A DNA stretch of 64,000 nt from Reddybacter sp041622675 (GTDB taxonomy: Bacteria > Pseudomonadota > Gammaproteobacteria > Pseudomonadales > Porticoccaceae). Below are positions 1 to 9,161 of this stretch, in pieces. Position 1 is the stretch's first letter; every line of letters starts with the position of its first letter. The notes under the pieces were generated by a model. That model saw only the letters and a list, made by a program, of their open reading frames with translations. It searched no databases and was not told the origin of the DNA. The stretch is taken from positions 1 to 64,000 of the forward strand of contig JBFJYH010000006.1 in the NCBI GenBank assembly GCA_041622675.1. Direction: 5' to 3'. The position numbers and the translations under genes were made by a program.

Positions 1-430
1 GTCCACTACATCGCCTTCGCCGAGCAGACCTTCAACCGGGTTTCCGTCACCCAACAAGCCACCGACCAGACCGTCTTCTCCGAGGAGACCACCAACTAGG
101 CCATCTTCTTGAACCAAACCACCAACCAGACCGTCTTCTTGAACCAAACCACCAACCAGACCGTCTTCTTGAACCAAACCACCCACCAGACCATCGTCCT
201 GGAGCAAATTGCCAACTAGGCCATCATCTTGAACCAAACCACCAACCAAGCCGTCCTCGGTGAGCAGACTGCCGACCAGACCTTCGTCTCCGAGCAAGCC
301 ACCAGCCACAGTGCCGACTGGACCTTCATTGTGAAGCAGACCACCTACTAGGCCATTATTCGGATCTTCATCACCCAGTAAATCGCCAACCAAGCCTTCA
401 TCACCTAGCAGACCGTCTGCAAGAGTCTCA
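1..430 (-). repeat. 30-bp tandem coding repeats (GLVG decapeptides)
   Basis: Units of about 30 bp encode G-L-V-G-x-L-(V/L)-x-(D/E)-D. The copies at 121-150 and 151-180 are identical at the DNA level and others are diverged, mostly at synonymous or D/E/N positions. About a dozen units are visible and the array continues past the left edge. Such an array can change copy number by slippage or recombination. Confidence 0.85.
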
Positions 431-1482
431 ACAACGGGAGCGACAGTGTCGACCAAATCGTCAACCAGACCATTTTCACCAAATGACCCACCCAAAATAC
501 TTTCGGAGCCCAACAGGTCGTCCGCAACCTCGGCCACGACACCGCTTTCTCCCAACAAATTATCGCTGAGGCCGCCGAGACCTGCATCATCCACGACCTC
601 TCCTATCAATCCCTCGGTAAGCAAGTTGGAAGCCACATCGGTAACATAGTCCACTTGATTGACAGCCGAATCCAGTGTCCCCGTAGTAAAACCATTACCG
701 AGCACTGAGTCTAGAAGTGGCGACAGCACCTCGCCTCCGTCGTCTGCTACAGCTCCTACAAATTCATCTACCGGATCCAGCGCATTGGGATCATCAGTAT
801 TAAACTCATCTCCAACCAAAGGAGATAGAACGTCACCGACAAGGTCTGTAATGCCATCTAAAAGAGGGTCAAGGCTATCTAGCGCTCCCCCTAGGCCCAG
901 CTCATCGTCAACCGAGTCCGTACCATTATCAACGACTTCATTGGTCGGATCTAAAACTGCATCCCCACCTGAATCTCCATCTCCATCTCCACCCGTCTCA
1001 GGACCTGTACCGGTACCGCCCCCACCATCAGGATCGTTGCTAGAAGGAGTCGCATCATCATCATCGTCATCGTCGTCATCTAGAGCTGCAACTAGCGCTG
1101 CGGCTCCCAGCAGTCCTAACAAGGCCCAACCCCAACCCGGCATGCCAGCTGCCGTTTCCTCGGTGATTTCAGCAAAAGCAAATTCAGCTGTTAAGGCATC
1201 ATACTGCCCTAGCCACATCACCCCAGCAGCATCTTCCAGTACCAGATCACTACGGCCAATATTCGATGTTGCGCCAACAAAAAAATTCTCGATAACGATA
1301 CGCTCGCCTGAAATCAGATCTAGCTCGAGGCTATCGCCCATCCGAGAGGCTGAAGAGAGCTCTTCGGGGCCAAAAGGAATTTTAACGACACTGCCTTTCT
1401 CGAGACGGATAGGGCTTCCCCAAGGTAACTCTTTTGTAAGCCGGGAAGCCTTATCTATAACGCTGATTGTATTGGCTGCCAT
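1..1482 (-). CDS. BapA-prefix adhesin, N-terminal part (runs off left edge)
   Basis: This is an open minus-strand frame of 494 codons with no stop before the window edge, so only the N-terminal part is present. ATG at 1482 has GGAG nine bases upstream. Residues 1-130 resemble the BapA prefix-like domain of large secreted biofilm adhesins (pattern IVIENFF, then LVLEDAAGVMWL). A hydrophobic stretch around 135-152 (GWGWALLGLLGAAALVAAL) and a run of eight Asp follow. The rest is Gly/Asp/Leu-rich and, from about residue 360, becomes 10-residue repeats of the form GLVGGLVQED. No type I secretion signal is visible because the C-terminus lies outside. The protein is probably surface-exposed and used in biofilm or attachment. 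Its position beside a Tad locus supports that. Family assignment is fairly secure, the role is inferred. Confidence 0.75.
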   Translation of the reverse strand, partial: MAANTISVIDKASRLTKELPWGSPIRLEKGSVVKIPFGPEELSSASRMGDSLELDLISGERIVIENFFVGATSNIGRSDLVLEDAAGVMWLGQYDALTAEFAFAEITEETAAGMPGWGWALLGLLGAAALVAALDDDDDDDDDATPSSNDPDGGGGTGTGPETGGDGDGDSGGDAVLDPTNEVVDNGTDSVDDELGLGGALDSLDPLLDGITDLVGDVLSPLVGDEFNTDDPNALDPVDEFVGAVADDGGEVLSPLLDSVLGNGFTTGTLDSAVNQVDYVTDVASNLLTEGLIGEVVDDAGLGGLSDNLLGESGVVAEVADDLLGSESILGGSFGENGLVDDLVDTVAPVVETLADGLLGDEGLVGDLLGDEDPNNGLVGGLLHNEGPVGTVAGGLLGDEGLVGSLLTEDGLVGGLVQDDGLVGNLLQDDGLVGGLVQEDGLVGGLVQEDGLVGGLVQEDGLVGGLLGEDGLVGGLLGDGNPVEGLLGEGDVVD

Positions 1483-1554
1483 TATCTATTACTCCAAATA
1501 TATTTGATGAATTCCACGATTAGATTTACCTTGCCCCCTATGGCGGGCATCGTA

Positions 1555-2424
1555 TTAATCGAGTTTTATTTCTTCTTTACTTTCGCCGTACACCACAATT
1601 TCAACACGACGATTTGGCTTCAAACATTCCTTTAATGCCACAGTTACCTCTTTGCCTGGACAAACCACGACTGGCTCTCGCGAACCTCGACCAGACGACA
1701 CGACCCTGTCAGTAGCAACCCCCTCAACCGCCAAAAAGTTTTTAACGGCAGCAGCTCGTTGATTAGAAAGTCTTAAATTGTAGTCATCGCCACCGAGCCT
1801 ATCAGCATGACCTTCAATCTCTAGACGAATAAGCTGCAGCTGCATTTTATTTCTCACAGCTTTGGTAACCGCCAAAAGCTCACTTGCACCCTCTGGGGTA
1901 ATAGCTGCACTATCGAAGGCAAACAAAACATCACCAGATAAAGTCAAAACACGAACTTCAGGCCTAGACAGCTTTCGAAAAACAGCCTCACACTGGGGCT
2001 GACTCCATGTCCTCCCGGAAACTTGATCTAAGGAATTAAAAGCCACCCGGTATTGACAGTGCAAATAATCGCCCGCATCACCCTGAGGGAAATTGATATT
2101 ATAAAACCACCATCTGTCATTACCCTTACCCAACAGCGGGTCCCCAAGAACAGCCAGCACATCGCTTCGCAAAGCACCTAAGACAATCTCAGCCAATTGT
2201 TTCGCACTAATAGGGCCGTCTCTGCGTTCATACTCGCCCTGAGTATCACCAATGACCAGCTCAGCATTTTCAAAACTCGACGGATCGGCAGCAGCTGCAG
2301 CGGCTGATTCCCAGACTGTCATTCGGGCACATCCTACAGTCAACAAAGCTGCCAGCACCAACGCTAGGCAGGCTACCGTCCTGAACACGCACCTGCTCGG
2401 AGACCAACCGTCACTAAATATCAA
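1555..2424 (-). CDS. OmpA-family lipoprotein with SmpA/BamE-like domain
   Basis: The 289-residue protein starts with an Arg-containing n-region and a hydrophobic segment ending LLTVGC (Cys32, near-consensus lipobox), so it is probably an outer-membrane lipoprotein. Residues about 60-145 resemble the SmpA/OmlA fold (LGDPLLGKGNDRWWFYNINF). Residues about 155-280 form an OmpA C-terminal peptidoglycan-binding domain (IEGHADRLGGDDYNLRLSNQR, FDSAAITPEG). The start is TTG at 2424, with a possible GTG start 12 codons in. It lies 72 bp downstream of the adhesin start on the same strand and is probably transcribed ahead of it. It may anchor or assist the adhesin at the cell wall, which is inference. 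Confidence 0.75.
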   Translation of the reverse strand: MIFSDGWSPSRCVFRTVACLALVLAALLTVGCARMTVWESAAAAAADPSSFENAELVIGDTQGEYERRDGPISAKQLAEIVLGALRSDVLAVLGDPLLGKGNDRWWFYNINFPQGDAGDYLHCQYRVAFNSLDQVSGRTWSQPQCEAVFRKLSRPEVRVLTLSGDVLFAFDSAAITPEGASELLAVTKAVRNKMQLQLIRLEIEGHADRLGGDDYNLRLSNQRAAAVKNFLAVEGVATDRVVSSGRGSREPVVVCPGKEVTVALKECLKPNRRVEIVVYGESKEEIKLD

Positions 2425-3489
2425 ATTAAAAACACCCCACGCGCGTCTTTAAAGACCACTTAAAGATGCACAAAATTAAAGAGACCACTAATTTGTTTGG
2501 CGCCAGACTGCAAAACCTCACTGCTAAAAAAGTACTTCTAACTACACTTTTGAGAACAGGTTTTTGAAAATTTCACCTGCTATTTCGGCACACTTTAACC
2601 GATTCAAAAACCAATTGGAAATAATTAGTTGCTACTAGTCCTTTAGTATTATCACTCTGAATCGCAGCACTCCATACCTTCAAAAAAATCAAACTCTAGA
2701 AACATGCTTGCACCAAGTTAACGCCCCTCTACCATCAAGTCGCGTTTAATTGCTATGAATTGAGGCATTTTGCTTACAAAACAGCTACACCCTTCTCCCA
2801 AACAGGTTATTCATCCAAAGCTCTCATTGATCAACTGACCAATGAGAACTCATAGGTGCTGCCACAGTCACAACATCACTCTACCCAGCGCATTGCTGAA
2901 ATAATGCCAACCAAGTGTATCTACCGCACGCTGAGCAGAGGCTTACCCTTACCTATCCCCATCAGGGCGACGAGACGCCAAGATTCAATGCATTTAACCT
3001 CTTGCTCCATCGCTGGGGCATAGATGTGATTAAAAAGCTTTATTAGTAGACCTCAGGATATCGGACGGATAGTAGTTTCGTACTACACCAACGGCTTGAT
3101 GAACTTTCAGTAGGATACACTGGAAAATCCCGCTTTTTATCAAACAGCAATAATATAAAGACTAACACCTGCAGAAGTGTAAAGCATAAATGGCTTACCC
3201 GGAATCAAGCCCCTAAATAAATTTGCGTCCAGCAAAGCAGCCAACTAGTAACGAGTTTATTTCTATCCAACAGAAGCTAATAGCGTCTAAATATTTACTT
3301 ACAAAAACTTCTAGTACTCAACAATAAACCCCGATAAAGACTTCGGGAGGACTCAAATCCCACTTAATAATTGAGCACCGAACCATCTCAAAAAAAATAG
3401 GGACGTACAGAGAATTGTCATTCTCGCTGCAGCCCTTAATGGCAGCTTAACACTGCGGAGGCACGTTGTAATTAAAACTTGATACAACC
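2425..3489. other. 1.06-kb non-coding gap
   Basis: No frame longer than about 60 codons with a plausible start is present on either strand. The sequence is AT-richer than its neighbours, and I see no tRNA, IS end or clear terminator. It should contain the promoter for the lipoprotein/adhesin genes and the 3' end of the kinase transcript. It may also be decayed coding DNA. Confidence 0.6.
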
Positions 3490-6177
3490 TCAATTCAAAG
3501 ACAAAGGTACGGGCAACGAGATAAGAAAAGTAGCCCCCCCCTCACCTTTTTCCAGAGACAATGATCCAGACATTTCTTTGACGATAGAATAGCTAAGGGA
3601 CAAACCCAAACCAGTACCTTCTCCAACCGGTTTGGTGGTAAAAAAAGGATCAAATAATTTCTCAGCAATGACAGGAGAGACACCAGCACCATTGTCTGCA
3701 ACTCTAATATTTACTCTATCCACTTCTTTTCTTGCGGATATCCCAAGGGTCGCTTGGTAAGTCCCGGCCTGGGCGCTGGCGAAGTCTTTGGCCGCATAGA
3801 TTCCATTGACAATCAGATTAATCAGCACTTGCTCCAGCCGATCGGCATTGCCAATAACCTCAGGTAAACCATCTTCAATATCGAGATTTAAACCTACACT
3901 TTCCTTTTCTAGCTGCTGTTTTAGGAGAATCAGTGCGCCATCAATAGCATTAGCAGGCTGAAAAGATTCTTCTTTCCAGCTTGTCTCTCGACCGAAAACA
4001 CGCATATGATTGACTAAAGTGGTGACCCGCTGTATTTGGCTGGAGATTCTATCCAACTTCGTCTGCAAATAATCTACAGAAAAAGAATTTTCATCAATTC
4101 GCCGCTTCAGGTTTACGATTGACATATGAAGTACCAGCAAGGGCTGGTTAACCTCATGAGCGAGCCCCGCCGCCATCTCTCCCAATGTCGCCAACTTGGA
4201 TGCCTGGAACATCTGCTGCTGAGCAGTACGGAGTTCGGTATCATCCCGTCCAACCGCCTGAATTTCTATGAGCTTGCCCTCTTCATTAAAAATGCCGCGC
4301 TCACTCAGCACCCACCAGCAGAGTGTGTCGCCGTGTGTCAGGCAGACCTCGGATACAGAGATAGGAGAATCTGGCGTCATTCCTGCCAATCGCTGTTTCG
4401 CTCTATCAAGCTCTTCATCGGAAAGATAGTCACTGAAGGATATTTGACTTATATCACTATCGCCCAGCTCCAAGGATTCAACTAACAAGCGATTAGCATA
4501 GGTCAACCGAAATGTAGGGGTAAACCGGAAAATAATCGCCGGGGAATCCTCAACCAGGGCCCGATATTTCTGCTCACTGGTATGAACTTGCTGCATAGCC
4601 GTACGTAGCTCAGTGATATCCAAGCAAATACCTACCGTTTCTGTAGGCACCCCTTTATCGTCCCGCAACGCCACCGCTTCATCCTGTAGCCAGCAATAAC
4701 TACCATCTCGTTTTCTCAATCGGTATTGCGCCTTGGAACTGCCCGACTTCAACAAACGACGGATATGATCAAAATAGTTTTCCCTGTCATCAGAGTGGAC
4801 AATAGCGGGAAAGCCGCCATCCCGAAGTTCATCAAACGTCCAGTCCAATAGGGCTTTCAATTTTGGGCTGTAAAAACTCGGCGCCAAAGCACCAGCCTGG
4901 TATTCTTGAACGTAGATAATACCAGGAGCGCTATCCACCACCCCTTGCAGTCTGGAGCGTGCCACTTCAGCCCGGCTTTCCAGCACCCGCAATTGGTGAA
5001 TATCCAGAGCAAAGCCCGTTATTTGATCCGGCTTACCCGGAACGACCTCCCCTCCCTCGAACAAATACCAGCGAAACTCCTCATCCACTTTTAACCTAAC
5101 GGTCAAACTCAGCCTGCTATCAGCACCATTCAAGAGTAAGACTTCAAATTTATCCCAATCCATGGGAGCTACCAATTGACGCCACTGCTCCCGCGACAAG
5201 TGCTCAACTGCCCGAGACTTGAACCCGAGCAAGTTCGATAACGTTTCTCCCAGTGAAATCGTTTTTGTGGCGCGATCCACCTCCCACCAACCGCCGGACA
5301 TCAAGGACTCGAGCTGCCGTTTACGGACAACAGTTTCCCGATCAGCCTGCTCCCGTTCTTGCTGCATCAGCGGTTCGGCGATAATGGCAAATAGCTGTTG
5401 TAACAAAGGGTAGTCACCAGCAAGAGGGTTTACTTTTTCATGGCCGTGCCGACAATACAACCAGCACGTTTGTCCATATCTACTTAAAAAAGGCAGCACC
5501 ACAAAATTGTCTTCTACGACAATCTTCCACTCTGGACCCCTCGTTTGCTCTGGCACCAAAAGAAGCCTTTCAAGGATTTCTGCAGGAACTTCTTCTTGCT
5601 CTGGGAATTGCCCTATACATTCAAGGTCCTTTTCAAATCCTAGAAGGATGGCAGACTGTGGCAGTTGTAATAACAACGAAAAATCATCCAACCATTGATC
5701 CAGCGCAGCAACACTATCGCTATTGTTGCGTAACCGCTCTGCGCATCGCGCTGCACTTCGAAACAACCTGCCCTGTAATTCAGAGGTCTCAAGCCTAAGC
5801 GCGGTCTCTGTGACATCGACAAAACGAATTAACCAGTGGCTCTCCTCTGCCACAATAGCCCCTGAAAAATACAGTACTCTATTATTATTGACGGCCATAC
5901 GCATTACCGGCAGTTCTTTCGGCCACTGATCCAACTGTAGGTGAATCCATGTGAAGTGCTGCTTCACAAGAACGGCAAACGACTTTCCGGCCAAAATACC
6001 CGAGTCAACTTGAAAGCTACGGGCAAGCCGTTCACTGATAGTGGTAATGTCGCCATTGGGCTCGAGGCGCATTACAAGTTCATCTGCAGGTAACGGCGGC
6101 AAATCCATCACCTGTTCGTCCCGTGATATGCTTTTCCGGCCGACGCGACTGAGGTCAAATGTGCCCAACCCTGCCAA
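3490..6177 (-). CDS. pprA: Soluble multi-PAS sensor histidine kinase (PprA-like)
   Basis: The 895-residue cytoplasmic kinase has no membrane segment. Order: PAS at about 26-120, a GAF-like region at about 150-285, PAS at 300-400, PAS at 420-530 (SAPGIIYVQE, WLQDEAVAL), PAS at 545-650. The HisKA motif LAHEVNQPL follows with phospho-acceptor His near 674, then the ATPase N-box (INLIVNGIYAAKD), DNGAGV and GTGLGL boxes. It should autophosphorylate and pass phosphate to a response regulator. The REC-LuxR protein at 17869-18612 is the likely partner, because in P. aeruginosa the soluble PAS kinase PprA and regulator PprB sit beside the same Tad genes. The start appears to be TTG at 6177, about 12 bases after GGAGG. 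The precise start is uncertain. Confidence 0.8.
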   Translation of the reverse strand: MAGLGTFDLSRVGRKSISRDEQVMDLPPLPADELVMRLEPNGDITTISERLARSFQVDSGILAGKSFAVLVKQHFTWIHLQLDQWPKELPVMRMAVNNNRVLYFSGAIVAEESHWLIRFVDVTETALRLETSELQGRLFRSAARCAERLRNNSDSVAALDQWLDDFSLLLQLPQSAILLGFEKDLECIGQFPEQEEVPAEILERLLLVPEQTRGPEWKIVVEDNFVVLPFLSRYGQTCWLYCRHGHEKVNPLAGDYPLLQQLFAIIAEPLMQQEREQADRETVVRKRQLESLMSGGWWEVDRATKTISLGETLSNLLGFKSRAVEHLSREQWRQLVAPMDWDKFEVLLLNGADSRLSLTVRLKVDEEFRWYLFEGGEVVPGKPDQITGFALDIHQLRVLESRAEVARSRLQGVVDSAPGIIYVQEYQAGALAPSFYSPKLKALLDWTFDELRDGGFPAIVHSDDRENYFDHIRRLLKSGSSKAQYRLRKRDGSYCWLQDEAVALRDDKGVPTETVGICLDITELRTAMQQVHTSEQKYRALVEDSPAIIFRFTPTFRLTYANRLLVESLELGDSDISQISFSDYLSDEELDRAKQRLAGMTPDSPISVSEVCLTHGDTLCWWVLSERGIFNEEGKLIEIQAVGRDDTELRTAQQQMFQASKLATLGEMAAGLAHEVNQPLLVLHMSIVNLKRRIDENSFSVDYLQTKLDRISSQIQRVTTLVNHMRVFGRETSWKEESFQPANAIDGALILLKQQLEKESVGLNLDIEDGLPEVIGNADRLEQVLINLIVNGIYAAKDFASAQAGTYQATLGISARKEVDRVNIRVADNGAGVSPVIAEKLFDPFFTTKPVGEGTGLGLSLSYSIVKEMSGSLSLEKGEGGATFLISLPVPLSLN

Positions 6178-6259
6178 AAACCCATATCACCTCCAAATCA
6201 AAATGGCATTGTGCTTGGCACCACTCCTAGGCCCCATTTCACAATAGTTACCCAGATAT

Positions 6260-6595
6260 TCATTCACCGATGTCACCACTGGTATCCTGCTCAAAGAATT
6301 CAGGAATAGGATGTTGATAGCTATCCAACAATCGTTGGTTAGCCAGCTCTTGTTCAACAGATGTCGCGTACTGACCCTGTTGTGTAGATACTTGGCCGCT
6401 GGCCTGTAGATCCAGCCATAACCTTGTTTGTGTACCATATCTGGCAACTCTGTTTTTCACTGTTTCTCCGCGGGCGAGCTGTTTGACAGAACTTGCCTCA
6501 GCCACAGAAGACTCGATAGTACCGTTTTCAGCTGCTAGCTCCATCGCTACTAAGGTCAAAATGATTCCCAGCAAGGCGTTGATTGATTGGTTCAT
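6260..6595 (-). CDS. DUF3613 periplasmic protein of Tad loci
   Basis: The 111-residue protein has a signal peptide (MNQSINALLGIILTLVAMELA) and the family core TRLWLDLQASGQ followed by LLDSYQHPIPEFF, which matches DUF3613 proteins commonly encoded next to Tad/Flp pilus genes in Pseudomonas. AGGA nine bases before the ATG serves as ribosome site. It lies 58 bp downstream of tadD and 82 bp upstream of the kinase gene, probably in one operon with both. Its function is not known. The secretion signal and context suggest a periplasmic accessory of the pilus. Confidence 0.7.
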   Translation of the reverse strand: MNQSINALLGIILTLVAMELAAENGTIESSVAEASSVKQLARGETVKNRVARYGTQTRLWLDLQASGQVSTQQGQYATSVEQELANQRLLDSYQHPIPEFFEQDTSGDIGE

Positions 6596-6653
6596 TTTAG
6601 ATATTCCTATGTCCTATGTTATTGCTCCCCTTGGGGGACAGCGTTAGAGTGCT

Positions 6654-7358
6654 TCATTTTCCACTTAAAGCCCGGTTCCCCAGCACTGAGCGTCCAGCGT
6701 GAAGGTCTTCCTGTTTCATCGTCCGCGCCCTCAATTTTGCCTGTTTAAACCTATCGGGAGATACAGCAAATTTTTTCACGAAAGCCCCCGCCTGCTGCCA
6801 CCGCTCCTGATACGCCAGCAACGTCAATAGATTATCAACGGGTTCGACAGCGACAGAGTCTAGTTGAATGGCTGTAAATAGTTCAAACTGCGCAGCCTTC
6901 AAGCGCCGTAAATGCAGGTAAACAAGCCCTAGGTCATTACGCATAGCGCTGTTAACAGGTGCCAATCGTGCAGCCTTACGCAAGTGATTTTCCGCTTTTT
7001 CGTAGCGTTCCTCCTGTACAGCTAAGTGGCCCAAGCCATGATGAGCTTCTGCCACAAAACAACCACCCATCAGACTTTCGTACAATCGCCTAGCTCTAGG
7101 ATCCGCGAGCTGCCTCAAAATTTGGGCCTTATGGAGCCTTACTTCGTCACTCCCGTGGGGAAGCGTTTCTAGATTGGCCAGAGCTGCGTGCAGCCGCCCC
7201 TCAGCAGCCATCTCGCCAGAGACATTAACCACCAACTGTTGATCGTCATTTAACGATGTGCAGTTGTTCGCACCCCTTGATTGTTGGTCAAGCTGCATAC
7301 CACTACAAGCGGACAGCAACAGACAGAGCACAGCCGGTAACACGCGACACCCGCACAC
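6654..7358 (-). CDS. tadD: TadD-like TPR lipoprotein
   Basis: The 234-residue protein has a short signal sequence ending LLLSACSG (lipobox Cys near 18) and several TPR-like helical repeats (GLGHLAVQEERYEKAENHLRKAARLAPVNSAMRNDLGLVYLHL). TadD-type TPR lipoproteins are pilotin-like factors for assembling the Tad secretin and machine. The start is GTG at 7358, one base after the tadC stop, so the two are tightly coupled. Short for the family, but the TPR block is complete. Confidence 0.8.
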   Translation of the reverse strand: MCGCRVLPAVLCLLLSACSGMQLDQQSRGANNCTSLNDDQQLVVNVSGEMAAEGRLHAALANLETLPHGSDEVRLHKAQILRQLADPRARRLYESLMGGCFVAEAHHGLGHLAVQEERYEKAENHLRKAARLAPVNSAMRNDLGLVYLHLRRLKAAQFELFTAIQLDSVAVEPVDNLLTLLAYQERWQQAGAFVKKFAVSPDRFKQAKLRARTMKQEDLHAGRSVLGNRALSGK

Positions 7359-7359
7359 C

Positions 7360-8226
7360 TCACAATCCCTTCAAGGCATTAAAAAGTGCAATAAATCCTG
7401 GGCCGGCAAGTACAATCAAGAGAGCCGGAAACAGAAAGGCCACCATGACAGCAGACATTTTTGCCGACAGCTTCGACACCCGCTCTTGCATAGTAGTCAA
7501 ACGGCGATCATCCATTAGTGACTTCATCGCAGCCAGTGACATCAACGCCCCTCCCCCCTGAGTAATCAATTGTTCAAGAATCGTCACGCAATCGGTGAGT
7601 TCGTCCACATCTAGCCTTTCCGCCATCGCCCGAAGCTCCTGTGTCAACTCTAAGCCCGCATCAATCCGATGCAGAACTAATACTAGCTCCCGGCACAACT
7701 CCGGCATTACCTTGTCGCCCTCGTCAACGATTGACCGCAGGGTTTGCTCCACCGTCATGCCGACTTCAAACAACATGCGAAGCATAGGAACCATGAGAGA
7801 CACTTCATCTGCCAGCTTCTGCTTTCGTCGCGCCACCGCTTGCACCAACAAACGCTTAGGCAGCAGATAAGCCACACCGGCAACAAACAGCCAGTAAATT
7901 GTGTTATCACGCCCGACCATACCAAATAGGAACATTGCCAAAACAATGGTCAGAGGTAGTCCCAGTTGCGCCACTAGGTAAAATGCTCGCTGAGAGCTGT
8001 TACGCCAACCGAGTTGATCCAGTAATCGCGGCACTTCCGGGTCTATAGACCACTGCCATCGCCCCAGAGCCCGACTGCTAGCCCCAAGGCGAGCCTTTGT
8101 TTTAAACTCTGTTTGCCCCAAACGCTGTGCCAACAATCGACTCCGACTTTGTTGGCGAAACACGGAAAATAAAATGATAATGGCCGCAGCGACCATGAGT
8201 AGAGCAGACAGAACAAAAAGCGGCAC
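7360..8226 (-). CDS. tadC: TadC inner-membrane pilus assembly protein
   Basis: The 288-residue protein has a GspF/T2SSF-type cytoplasmic domain (MVPMLRMLFEVGMTVEQTLRSI, LEQLITQGGGALMSLAAM) between hydrophobic segments: one at the N-terminus, a pair around 85-130, and one at the C-terminus (VMVAFLFPALLIVLAGPGF). TadC pairs with TadB as the inner-membrane platform on which the ATPase TadA acts. The GTG start at 8226 has GGAG eight bases upstream and sits one base from the tadB stop. Confidence 0.9.
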   Translation of the reverse strand: MPLFVLSALLMVAAAIIILFSVFRQQSRSRLLAQRLGQTEFKTKARLGASSRALGRWQWSIDPEVPRLLDQLGWRNSSQRAFYLVAQLGLPLTIVLAMFLFGMVGRDNTIYWLFVAGVAYLLPKRLLVQAVARRKQKLADEVSLMVPMLRMLFEVGMTVEQTLRSIVDEGDKVMPELCRELVLVLHRIDAGLELTQELRAMAERLDVDELTDCVTILEQLITQGGGALMSLAAMKSLMDDRRLTTMQERVSKLSAKMSAVMVAFLFPALLIVLAGPGFIALFNALKGL

Positions 8227-8227
8227 G

Positions 8228-9112
8228 TTACAGGCTCCTCAGCATCCGCCATAACAGGAAACAGCCTACGACTTGTAAGGCAACAGCCAAGTAAAGAAGC
8301 AACCGCCCGGATGTATCGATCCACAGCCCCATAAGGAAGCTTTTATTGGAGATAAAAATATATCCGGCTACTAATATTGGCAATGAGGCCAATACCACTG
8401 CACTGATCCTAGTTTCTCCGGTCATCGCCCGCAATTGACGGCCTGCTTTTTCTCGATCCTGAATCATTATGATCAACTTGCCGAGCATCTCACTAGCGTT
8501 ACCACCATAGCGTTGGTTAATCCGAACCCCCATCGCAAGAACATGCAGCTCCTCTTGGTCATACAGATCGGCAAATTCATCAAGAGCCTCTCCTGGTGGC
8601 ACACCCAGTTCGATACTGCGTTTTGCCGGTTCCAACGCCGAGCCTAAGGGGTTTTGACAGCGAGACATCGCCAATAACATCGCATCGGAGAGAGTGCGAC
8701 CTGATTTAAGACTGCGAATCATATGATCTAAGGTACCGGACAATTGTTGCACCATACGCCGCAGACGCTGATGATAGCGCCAGCGTAGCACGCCCGGAAT
8801 CAGCACGCTCACGAAGACAAACATCAAGAGAGACGGCCACGAGCCCAAAGTCAGATATACGAGAACCAAGAATAGCGCCACGAAAGCAAGTGCGAGGTAC
8901 ACAGTCCATAGTGGCGCACTGACCCCAGCCCGGGCTAGGTTGCGTTGCAAACCTGAGCGCAACCCAGGCGGCAGCTTCTCCAGCTCCTGATTGGGGTTAA
9001 TGACTAGAGCAATTTTTTCTGACCGCGATAGCCGTACGCTTCGTCGCAGCATGACCAACGCGACAACCGCAAGTAACACACTCAGTATGATTGGCACGAT
9101 GGCAAGACTCAT
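8228..9112 (-). CDS. tadB: TadB inner-membrane pilus assembly protein
   Basis: The protein of about 294 residues has an N-terminal membrane segment, a central pair of hydrophobic stretches (VYLALAFVALFLVLVYLTL, LLMFVFVSVLIPG), a T2SSF domain (GTLDHMIRSLKSGRTLSDAMLLAM, RINQRYGGNASEMLGKL), and C-terminal membrane helices. I prefer ATG at 9112 with AGG six bases upstream. A TTG two codons earlier is the alternative. It forms the platform with TadC and is in the same operon, downstream of tadA. Confidence 0.9.
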   Translation of the reverse strand: MSLAIVPIILSVLLAVVALVMLRRSVRLSRSEKIALVINPNQELEKLPPGLRSGLQRNLARAGVSAPLWTVYLALAFVALFLVLVYLTLGSWPSLLMFVFVSVLIPGVLRWRYHQRLRRMVQQLSGTLDHMIRSLKSGRTLSDAMLLAMSRCQNPLGSALEPAKRSIELGVPPGEALDEFADLYDQEELHVLAMGVRINQRYGGNASEMLGKLIIMIQDREKAGRQLRAMTGETRISAVVLASLPILVAGYIFISNKSFLMGLWIDTSGRLLLYLAVALQVVGCFLLWRMLRSL

Positions 9113-9161
9113 AGCCAACCTGTCCTTATCACAGAATACATTTACTCATCCTCCCCCAATT

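Noticed and set aside
659..1507. 282-codon Ser/Pro-rich plus-strand frame
   Set aside because: It is the antisense of the BapA-prefix adhesin. The minus-strand frame has a recognised domain, a ribosome site and regular repeats, while this one is low-complexity Ser/Thr/Pro from reading D/G-rich codons backwards.
2850..3060. Possible decayed transposase in the 1-kb gap
   Set aside because: Short peptides in several frames hinted at a relic, but no motif of any transposase family or inverted ends could be recognised.
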